Shown: one piece after another, positions 29,761 through 36,472 of the stretch
Numbering within the stretch: the first letter of the stretch is position 1
How the letters are laid out: the number at the start of each line of letters is the position of its first letter
Origin: Pleurocapsa minor HA4230-MV1
GTDB taxonomy: Bacteria; Cyanobacteriota; Cyanobacteriia; Cyanobacteriales; Xenococcaceae
DNA: 36,472 bases
Assembly (NCBI GenBank): GCA_019359095.1
Contig: JAHHHZ010000008.1
Location: 1 to 36,472 of the forward strand
Direction of reading: 5' to 3'
Made by a program: the position numbers and the translations under genes
The notes under the pieces: model-generated
The model's input: the letters and a program-made list of their open reading frames with translations, nothing else
The model's database searches: none
What the model was told of the DNA's origin: nothing

Positions 29761-32700
29761 TTAAACTGTTACCCCTTCCAGCTCATCCTCAGTAGACTCG
29801 TATAATTCTCTCAACTTCTCTAACTTATCTTCATCCGCATTCCATAAACCCCTTCCTTGAGCTTCGATCGCTCGTGCGACAATATTACGAAAGGCTTCAG
29901 GATTAGCTTCCCTTAGTTTCTTTGCCATCTCGGCATCTAACATATAAGTATCGGCAGCTTGGTCATATACCCAGTCATCCTTAAAGTTAGCTGTACCACT
30001 CCAACCGATTAAAGCTGTCATCCGTTGCGAGATTTCATACGCACCACCACTACCTTGATCTGCCATAGCTTCCGCCCATTTTGGATTCAGTAGCTTAGTG
30101 CGGTATTCCATGCGGAGTAAATCTTTTAACTTGCGCGGGTTAGTATCCTTCGAGAAACTTTCTACAAACGAGGCTTCTACTTCCTTACCACTTTGCTTTT
30201 CCGCAGCCAGTTTTAAACCACCAGTGTTGCCATAGTATTCTTGGATGTCCGTTAAACCATATTCTACTGAGTCGATTTCTTGAATTATCTGACTGCTAGT
30301 TTCTAATAGTTGTGTAAGTACTTCTGGTCTAGCTTGTCCTTTATCCTTGCGCCCATAACTAAAGACGTTGCGGTTTTTCCAAGTATCAGCAAGTTCATCA
30401 CTAGATTCCCAGTTACTATCTACCACTTGATCGTTTACTAAAGATCCAAAATCGCCAGCAGGGTTAGAAAACATTCTCGCACTGGCATTAACTATACCCT
30501 GAGCTTCTAATATTAAACAGTGCTTACGAATATAGTTATCATCTTCTGTTTCTGTGGCTTCTGCGGCTCGTCGAAATAAATCGTCTAGCAACTCAATAAT
30601 ATTGACAAAGGTATCACGAAAAATACCAGATAGATTAGCTAAAACATCAATGCGAGGATGTCCGACTTCAGCGACTGGTTTCAACTCATAACGCACAATT
30701 CTACCCGTACCTTCCTTAACAGGTTCAGCACCAACTAGTTCTAGTAAAATACCTAAAGATTCCCCTTTAGTTTTAATTGCATCCAAACCCCATAACATTA
30801 CTGCCACAGTTTCAGGATAAGTTCCTTTCTCCTCCAAATTCTGCTGAATAATTTTCTTAGCAATCTCTTTACCTCTTTCATAAGCAGCAGGGGAAGGCAT
30901 CCGATAAGGATCTAAAGCGTGAATATTTCTCCCAGTGGGCAATACCCCACTACCATCTCGCAACAAATCCCCACCAGGTGCAGGGGGTATATATTCACCA
31001 TTTAAACCTCGCAATAGATTCGTTATCTCATCGGTATTTTGCGCCAACAAATCCCTAATCTTCTCTCCCTCTTGTAACTTATGAGATAAAACCAAATCAT
31101 TCTCTAAAACCCTTTGCCCCAAACTAAGCGGGATAAACGTCTTGGCGTCTTGGCGCGAGACAATATCTTTAATCTCACCCTCCGACAAATCCCCATCAAA
31201 ATACGCTTCCAAATAAGACTTCAAACCTTCTTCACTAGGCTTTTCCCCTAAAACGTGCAACCCAGAAGAGAATAATCTTTGTTCCAATACCTGCAAATAT
31301 TCATATACCTGGACAAAATATTGATTGATGACATTTTTACTAAATAGCTTGGCATTCTCAACCGTAAAATCAATTCCATGCTTTGATCCCTCGTTGAACT
31401 TACAATCTTTCGCTAAACCTGAATCGACAATTTTCTGACAAATAATATCTTTAAGAGCATAATTCTTTTCCGTATCTTCGCGATATTCACCAATTAATTC
31501 CCGTAACGCAATCAATTCCTTATACAAGCCTGCCCGACCATAGGGCGGAACATTATGAGATACTAAAACTCCATAACCCCGACGTTTTGCCAAAATTGAT
31601 TCAGAAGGATTATTAGCTGCATAGATATACAGGTTGGGAATATCTCCTAATAAAATATCTGACCAAGAATAACCCGTATTGCCCAAAGGTGAACCAGGAA
31701 GCCATTCGACTGTGCCGTGCATTCCAAAGTGAACCACCGCATCAGCTTGATATTCGTTTTGCAACCATTTATAAAAAGCGGTGTATTGAGGATGGGGAGT
31801 TAAATCTTTTTCAAACATCAACCGCATTGGATCTCCAGCAATACCTAAAGGTGGCTGCACTCCTATCCAAACATTGCCTAATTGAATACCGCCAAGTTGA
31901 AATTCGTCGCCGTAGGTTTTAAGTCCTGTACCTGTAAGAGACTGCCATTGTTTCTCTACTCTATGGGTTTGTAGATAACCTAACCATTTTTCTAGAGTAC
32001 GAACATTTACCTGATTAACTGGAGTAGTAGATTCGTCGGCTTCTTTGACCTGTTTGATTATTTCTTCTCCGTCTTGGGGTAATTCTCCTACGTCATAACC
32101 TTGGGCTTTTAAAGCTTGAAGGAAGTTGAGTAAACTCTTAGGGACATTTAGTAATGCTGCTGTCCCCGTTGCACCATAACCAGGCGGGAAATTATATAAA
32201 ATAATTGCAATCTTTCTTTCTAGTGTGGGAGTATGCCGTAAGCTAATCCAATTTTTGAGTCTACCCGTCAGACGATGCAGTCTTTCAGGTACAAGATAAA
32301 TATCTTCTCCTACTAAACCACCTAACGGCACAGTATCGATCGCCCCATCTAATTCGGGCAGGGAATATAACACCACACTCTGTAAACCCCCTATTCCTTG
32401 TCTTGTCCAGGAATGGATATCTTGAATTAATAAAGGTGCAGCAACTATATAAGGTATGTTCTTAGCAGTGAGGATTCGTTTAGCGACTTCTACCTGTCTG
32501 CCTGCTTCCATTGAACCTGCTGGGCCACCTACTAGAGGAAAGCCAATGGTAGATACAATCGCATCCACCTTAACTGCATCGTCTTTTAAAGAGAGTATTT
32601 CTTTATTACCCTGCTGTCTTTGTTCCTGTTCATAGGTCGTCGTCATCCAGTCTCTAACCGCCACATGACCTTCTACACCATTGATAAAGATAGGTAAGGG

Positions 32701-33540
32701 AATTAATCCCTGGGATTCAAAGTGTTTAATTAACTGGGGAATATAGGGTTGATGGGTAATAACGTGCTTGCGATATAACAATATTCCAATTACGGGTTTG
32801 GGCCTGTCACGATGTAAGGGCGATTCGCGAATCCCCCTATGCGAAGCAGTATCTTTTAGGGCTACGTGGTTTTGATACCATTCCAGATAATCTTTCGGCG
32901 ACGTAAAATAACCCTGATATTCGGGATGCAATAAACCCATGTTGGGGGTTTCGATTGGTTGGGGAATATCACCGACGGTTAAACCAAGATATTTTTCGGC
33001 TAACGTCCAACACATTGAGGCAACATTCTCTGTTCCCCCTGCATTCCAGTAACCATAAATAATCAACCAGTTCCGCAGATCCTGGGCTTTCTTGCCTGGA
33101 ATATATTTGAGTAATTTAGGGCCTGTTTTTAAGAAACTAATATAACCAGCCAGCTTATCTTCTTCCTTACCGTTACCAAACTTACTGAGGATAAATTTAA
33201 CAGGCTTGGGCATTCCCTTGGGTTGATCTCCAATGGCAAACTTACCCAACTGCGTCAGACTCATTAACTCTAAAGCTGACTCAAATACTAGTCTGATGGG
33301 AATATCTTGCACCCTTTCCCTCAGCCAGATAACTTGATCGTAATCAAAGATCAGGCTACCAAAGAAAACATCAGCAGATTGTAGCGCAGTTTCTACTTTA
33401 TCAGGAGATGTCGTGATGTCGCGATCGCTAAAAACAATAACTTCTAATTCCCCACACCTGGCAGCAGCCATTGAACCAGCCTGGCGATACAAGTTGGCAT
33501 TAAAAGATTCAAATCCTGCGATTAAGACAATCCTTTTCAT
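29761..33540 (-). CDS. bchH: ChlH/CobN-family chelatase large subunit
   Basis: The 1259-residue protein is homologous to the porphyrin/corrin-binding subunit of magnesium chelatase (ChlH/BchH) and cobaltochelatase (CobN). The core has VHFGMHGTVEWLPG (about 604-617), SDILLGDIPNLYIYAANNPS, LGNTGYSW and the C-terminal EAQGRGLWNADEDKLEKLRE. The N-terminus (MKRIVLIAGFESFNANLYRQ) differs from the longer ChlH used for chlorophyll in cyanobacteria, so this is the shorter paralogue, often named BchH or CobN in this phylum; either Mg or Co insertion is possible. A REP-like palindrome adds about 15 residues near position 238 (SHRGIRESPLHRD). The ATP-driving ChlI/ChlD or CobS/CobT subunits are not in the window. 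Confidence 0.9.
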   Translation of the reverse strand: MKRIVLIAGFESFNANLYRQAGSMAAARCGELEVIVFSDRDITTSPDKVETALQSADVFFGSLIFDYDQVIWLRERVQDIPIRLVFESALELMSLTQLGKFAIGDQPKGMPKPVKFILSKFGNGKEEDKLAGYISFLKTGPKLLKYIPGKKAQDLRNWLIIYGYWNAGGTENVASMCWTLAEKYLGLTVGDIPQPIETPNMGLLHPEYQGYFTSPKDYLEWYQNHVALKDTASHRGIRESPLHRDRPKPVIGILLYRKHVITHQPYIPQLIKHFESQGLIPLPIFINGVEGHVAVRDWMTTTYEQEQRQQGNKEILSLKDDAVKVDAIVSTIGFPLVGGPAGSMEAGRQVEVAKRILTAKNIPYIVAAPLLIQDIHSWTRQGIGGLQSVVLYSLPELDGAIDTVPLGGLVGEDIYLVPERLHRLTGRLKNWISLRHTPTLERKIAIILYNFPPGYGATGTAALLNVPKSLLNFLQALKAQGYDVGELPQDGEEIIKQVKEADESTTPVNQVNVRTLEKWLGYLQTHRVEKQWQSLTGTGLKTYGDEFQLGGIQLGNVWIGVQPPLGIAGDPMRLMFEKDLTPHPQYTAFYKWLQNEYQADAVVHFGMHGTVEWLPGSPLGNTGYSWSDILLGDIPNLYIYAANNPSESILAKRRGYGVLVSHNVPPYGRAGLYKELIALRELIGEYREDTEKNYALKDIICQKIVDSGLAKDCKFNEGSKHGIDFTVENAKLFSKNVINQYFVQVYEYLQVLEQRLFSSGLHVLGEKPSEEGLKSYLEAYFDGDLSEGEIKDIVSRQDAKTFIPLSLGQRVLENDLVLSHKLQEGEKIRDLLAQNTDEITNLLRGLNGEYIPPAPGGDLLRDGSGVLPTGRNIHALDPYRMPSPAAYERGKEIAKKIIQQNLEEKGTYPETVAVMLWGLDAIKTKGESLGILLELVGAEPVKEGTGRIVRYELKPVAEVGHPRIDVLANLSGIFRDTFVNIIELLDDLFRRAAEATETEDDNYIRKHCLILEAQGIVNASARMFSNPAGDFGSLVNDQVVDSNWESSDELADTWKNRNVFSYGRKDKGQARPEVLTQLLETSSQIIQEIDSVEYGLTDIQEYYGNTGGLKLAAEKQSGKEVEASFVESFSKDTNPRKLKDLLRMEYRTKLLNPKWAEAMADQGSGGAYEISQRMTALIGWSGTANFKDDWVYDQAADTYMLDAEMAKKLREANPEAFRNIVARAIEAQGRGLWNADEDKLEKLRELYESTEDELEGVTV
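32814..32840. repeat. REP-like palindrome, in frame inside the chelatase gene
   Basis: GTAAGGGCGATTCG followed by CGAATCCCCCTAT: one base short and slightly worn compared with the 28-bp family, but with the same arm layout as the spacer copy at 22039. It is translated as HRGIRESPLHRD-type residues. Confidence 0.75.
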
Positions 33541-33959
33541 ATATCCCAGCTTCTTAAAGTTTCTCTTTAATCTATTTTACTTGATTGATCTGTTTGACAA
33601 GCTCGTAAAACAGCATCCTAGTTAATTTGAATAGTATTCTGGTCAGCGCGTTTTTACCCTTGACTGACGAACTTAGTTCCTGATAGCGATCGCTTAATTC
33701 TTGAGTCAGTTGATTGTGTTTAATATTTTTGGTTTGAGATAGCACACACACTACCAAATATATAGATTTGGGATGAGATTGTTTAATAAGCCTTTGCGTA
33801 ATCCACCGAGGGAGAGCTTTACCTTTAGTGTGGAGGGTAATGAGACATATTTGAGCTCAAGATATCTGTATTTGAACGTTATTTTAAAAAGCAACTACAT
33901 CAAAAAGCGATCGCCCTTCTGCAAAAGAGATCGCCATCATCAAAACTAATTTGGGAAAC
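33541..33959. other. Spacer between nirB and the chelatase gene
   Basis: About 420 bp. Apart from the weak frame at 33572-33757 I see no gene. I searched by eye for a cobalamin riboswitch, which would mark a CobN gene, and found no candidate. Confidence 0.4.
33572..33757 (-). CDS. Possible short protein upstream of the chelatase gene
   Basis: A 61-codon open frame (MVVCVLSQTKNIKHNQLTQE, then YQELSSSVKGKNALTRILFK) with mixed-charge, helical composition. It ends 31 bp before the chelatase start on the same strand. No relative is known to me, and coding status is weak. Confidence 0.25.
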   Translation of the reverse strand: MVVCVLSQTKNIKHNQLTQELSDRYQELSSSVKGKNALTRILFKLTRMLFYELVKQINQVK

Positions 33960-36116
33960 CTAATTACCTAATTGCACTTCGCCGTTAACTACCCGCACAG
34001 GATAGGTAGGAATTTTTATTTCTGGATCGTCGAGATATTCCCCTGTTGCCAGATTAATATTTTGTTTGTAGATCGGGGCTGCGACTTTAATAATACCTTG
34101 GCGATCTCCTACTAATCCGCGAGATAAGACATAAGCTTTACTAAAAGGATCGTAGTTACTGAGGGCATAAACTGATTCTGTTTCTCCCAAACGAAAGATG
34201 GCTTTCCATTCGCATTGATAGGTATCAACTAGCTGCTGCATTTGCGTCTCTAGTTCGTCACAGATACCTAATGAGTCGTCAATAACCACGCTTTTGAGAT
34301 AATCTAAACCTCCTTCTAACTTACTAAACCAGACTGAAGTACGCTGAAGTTTGTCCGCCGTGCGGATATAGAACATTAAGAATCGGTCTATATATTTAAT
34401 CAGAGTTGCCTTGTCGATATCTGTAGCTAACAATACTGCGTGTTGGGGATTCATACCGCCGTTACCACAGACGTAGAGATTCCAGCCGTTTTCAGTGGCA
34501 ATGATGCCAAAGTCTTTACTTTGGGCTTCGGCACATTCCCGCGTACACCCAGATACAGCAGATTTTAACTTATGCGGCGATCGCAAACCGCGATATCTTT
34601 CCTCAACTTCAATCGCTAAACCAGTGGAGTCATCGACTCCAAAACGACACCAGGTACTACCTACACAAGATTTGACTGTCCCTGCTTTTTTGAGTTCAGT
34701 TTTGAAAATATCTGTAACTAAAGGAACACAGCCACCGCAACCTGTTCCCGCTTTGGTAGATTTTTTAAGTGCGCCAAGATCCATCACGCCATCAGAAATT
34801 GCATTACAAAGATCCATTTTAGAAACGTTGTTACAAGAACATATCTGTGCCGTATCAGGTAAATTATCGACCCCTAATAATGGTGCGGTTGAGCCTTCTC
34901 TGGGGGAAACTAATAAATCTTCTGGGTGAGGTGGTAGGGTAATTTGGTTTTGTACCAGTTGCAGCAGATTACCGTAAGCAGAAGCATCTCCAATTAAGAT
35001 ACCACCCAGTAACAATTTGCCATCTTCCGACAACACCAGTTTTTTATAAGTGCCGTTAATGGCATCGGTCAAGGCTAATTCTTTCGCGCCTGGAGTGCGA
35101 CCAAAGTTATCTCCAAAACTGGCAACATCTACCCCTAATAACTTGAGTTTAGTAGACATATCCGCACCTTCAAAGGTTCTCGATCCTGCTTGGGTAATAC
35201 TGTCGCTAGCTACTTCTGCCATCCTGTAACCAGGAGCAACTAAACCAAAAATCTGATTATGATAAAGAGCGCATTCACCAATGGCATAGATATTGCGATC
35301 GCTGGTAAGACAATGCTCGTTAACCACAATACCATCTCTTTCCCCCAGGGTTAAACCAGATTCCCTGGCTAAGTTATCGCGGGGGCGAATACCAGCGGAA
35401 AAGACAATCATATCGGTAGCTAATTCACCACCATCAGCAAATTCCATTTTTACCAGCTTGCCATTGGCACTGACAATATTAGTCGTGGATTTACTGGTAT
35501 GTACCTGTACTCCTAGCGCTTGAATCTTTTCTTTTAAAACCTCACCGCCAGTTTCATCGATCTGTACGGGCATTAATCTGGGGGCAAACTCGACTACATG
35601 AGTTTCCAAACCCATAGACTTTAAAGCATTGGCGCACTCTAAACCGAGCAAACCACCCCCGACAACTACACCAACTTGAGACTGTTTACCCCAAGCCTCC
35701 ATGTTCTCTAAGTCTTCGATTGTCCGATAGACAAACGTACCAAGGCTATCATTTCCCTTAATCGGCGGCACAAAAGGATATGAACCTGTAGCTAAGACTA
35801 GCTTGTCATAATTTATTTCGATACCATTAGCTGAGATTACTTTTTGACGATCTCGATCAATTGCCACAACGCGATCGCCAATATGAATTTCGACATTATT
35901 CTCTTGGTAGTATCCTGGTTCAACCAGAGTCAGATCCCCTGCTGTTTTACCTGAAAAGTAACCGCTTAAGTTAACGCGATCATAAGCCACACGGGGTTCT
36001 TCGCAGAAGGTAACTAAATTCCATTGTTTTGATACATCTTTTTGTACCATCAACTCTAAGAATTTATGACCAACCATACCGTTACCAACCACGACTAGAT
36101 TTTTTTTGTTGGTCAT
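33960..36116 (-). CDS. nirB: NirB-NirD fusion, internally shortened (assimilatory NADH nitrite reductase homologue)
   Basis: A 718-residue protein. Residues 1-415 are the FAD/NAD(P)H part of NirB (VVVGNGMVGHKFLELM, VVGGGLLGLECANALK, YAIGECALY). Residues 420-475 form the [2Fe-2S] BFD-like domain (ICSCNNVSKMDLCNAI, AGTGCGGCVPLV). At about 479 (KKAGTVKSC) the sequence jumps to the siroheme/4Fe-4S site, with CVGSTWC and GCTRECAEAQ intact. From memory, E. coli NirB has about 150 residues between these points, covering the first sulfite-reductase ferredoxin-like half. At about 637 (CEWK-AIFRLGE) NirB joins the last 80 residues of NirD (NYDPFSKAYVLSRGLVGDRQ, GEVQLGN). Most cyanobacteria use ferredoxin-NirA instead. 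Activity in nitrite reduction is therefore doubtful. Confidence 0.9.
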   Translation of the reverse strand: MTNKKNLVVVGNGMVGHKFLELMVQKDVSKQWNLVTFCEEPRVAYDRVNLSGYFSGKTAGDLTLVEPGYYQENNVEIHIGDRVVAIDRDRQKVISANGIEINYDKLVLATGSYPFVPPIKGNDSLGTFVYRTIEDLENMEAWGKQSQVGVVVGGGLLGLECANALKSMGLETHVVEFAPRLMPVQIDETGGEVLKEKIQALGVQVHTSKSTTNIVSANGKLVKMEFADGGELATDMIVFSAGIRPRDNLARESGLTLGERDGIVVNEHCLTSDRNIYAIGECALYHNQIFGLVAPGYRMAEVASDSITQAGSRTFEGADMSTKLKLLGVDVASFGDNFGRTPGAKELALTDAINGTYKKLVLSEDGKLLLGGILIGDASAYGNLLQLVQNQITLPPHPEDLLVSPREGSTAPLLGVDNLPDTAQICSCNNVSKMDLCNAISDGVMDLGALKKSTKAGTGCGGCVPLVTDIFKTELKKAGTVKSCVGSTWCRFGVDDSTGLAIEVEERYRGLRSPHKLKSAVSGCTRECAEAQSKDFGIIATENGWNLYVCGNGGMNPQHAVLLATDIDKATLIKYIDRFLMFYIRTADKLQRTSVWFSKLEGGLDYLKSVVIDDSLGICDELETQMQQLVDTYQCEWKAIFRLGETESVYALSNYDPFSKAYVLSRGLVGDRQGIIKVAAPIYKQNINLATGEYLDDPEIKIPTYPVRVVNGEVQLGN

Positions 36117-36295
36117 TAGATAATTTATTCCATAGCTCTACATACTTCTAATGTACAAATTTTGTTTGAATTTACGGCTGACATTTTGTCTTAATTATAT
36201 GGTTTGGATGGATAAATTACATCATAGGCATCAATTAACTATTAATGAGGATTGGCCAATTAACGAAAGTAGTAAATCTACTGTTAGTCAATAGC

Positions 36296-36337
36296 AAAAC
36301 CCCCGAACTTAATTAATCATGGTGAAGTTCGGGGGTT
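36296..36337 (-). terminator. Rho-independent terminator of the rRNA operon
   Basis: AACCCCCGAACTT (36298-36310) pairs with AAGTTCGGGGGTT (36325-36337), a perfect 13-bp stem, with a T-run on the minus strand. It lies 20 bp beyond the 5S gene. Confidence 0.93.
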
Positions 36338-36356
36338 AATTGCGAGTAAAAAAGGA

Positions 36357-36472
36357 ACCTGGCACTGAGCTATTTTCCCGAGGGGCTACCCCCCAAGTAT
36401 CTTCGCCGCAACAGCGTTTCACCATCGAGTTCGGGATGGGGTCGAAGTGGGTCCACTGCGCTACTAGCACCA
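36357..36472 (-). rRNA. rrf: 5S ribosomal RNA (5' end outside the window)
   Basis: On the minus strand the sequence reads TGGTGCTAGTAGCGCAGTGG with CCCATCCCGAACTCGATGGT further on, and ends CTCAGTGCCAGG, the typical 5S core and 3' end. The first few bases of the 5' end lie past position 36472. It is the 3'-most gene of an rRNA operon that continues outside the window. Confidence 0.95.

Noticed and set aside
33541-33959. Cobalamin riboswitch upstream of the chelatase gene
   Set aside because: I looked for the B12-box and the conserved core and found neither.
34495-34929. Open frame of 144 codons on the plus strand
   Set aside because: It runs antisense to nirB codons, which code for clear cofactor motifs on the other strand.

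Overview
The window is a piece of a cyanobacterial chromosome. The evidence is the HIP1 octamer GCGATCGC scattered through genes and spacers, a PsbQ-type photosystem II lipoprotein, a hopanoid cyclase, a ChlH/CobN-type chelatase, an orphan XisI, and several cyanobacteria-typical DUF families (DUF4359, DUF3386, DUF3465). The abundance of Uma2, toxin-antitoxin and small-repeat material would suit a large-genome unicellular or baeocystous lineage (Pleurocapsales-like), but that placement is a guess.

Layout. Positions 112-1127 hold a decayed IS630-type insertion sequence, followed by tRNA-His. From 1.6 to 18.4 kb lies mostly housekeeping material: a DUF4359 protein, a cupin, cutA, a pentapeptide-repeat protein, an acidic HTH protein, carA, a YefM/YoeB module, a DUF91-type nuclease next to a secreted DUF3465 protein, shc, an SLH-domain protein, rbgA, a Uma2 protein, an alpha/beta-hydrolase homologue, psbQ, an FAD oxidoreductase, a DUF3386 protein and an Nfu scaffold. 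From 18.6 to 27.35 kb is an accessory island: Uma2, xisI, BrnT/BrnA, a PIN-domain module, an IS200-like REP-associated transposase (RAYT) plus a remnant of a second copy, DUF433/DUF5615, HicA/HicB, an RHH/MazF pair and a RelB/RelE-like pair. Two type IV pilin genes and a helical-repeat-like membrane protein sit in its middle. From 27.4 kb to the end are a putative metalloprotein, nnr (NAD(P)HX repair), a large ChlH/CobN-family chelatase subunit, a NirB-NirD fusion, and the 3' end of an rRNA operon (5S rRNA and terminator) on the minus strand.

The strongest theme is small repeats that have entered coding sequence without breaking it. A 28-bp REP-like palindrome (GTAGGGGCGAACGG and its complement) occurs in spacers, inside the RAYT gene itself and, in variant form, in frame in the chelatase gene. 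A 24-bp HIP1-anchored insert sits in frame in cutA. A related 79-bp element supplies the last codons and stop of shc. A 48-bp palindromic insert lies in frame in the IS630 transposase. Toxin-antitoxin modules are separated by 32-35-bp HIP1-containing direct or tandem repeats, which suggests repeat-mediated cassette shuffling.

The most unusual protein is the NirB homologue. It keeps the FAD/NAD domain, the [2Fe-2S] domain and the siroheme/4Fe-4S cysteines, but it lacks the region between them and is joined directly to a shortened NirD tail. The DUF91-DUF3465 pair lies between shc and a degenerate second copy of the shc 3' end, which suggests insertion at that site.
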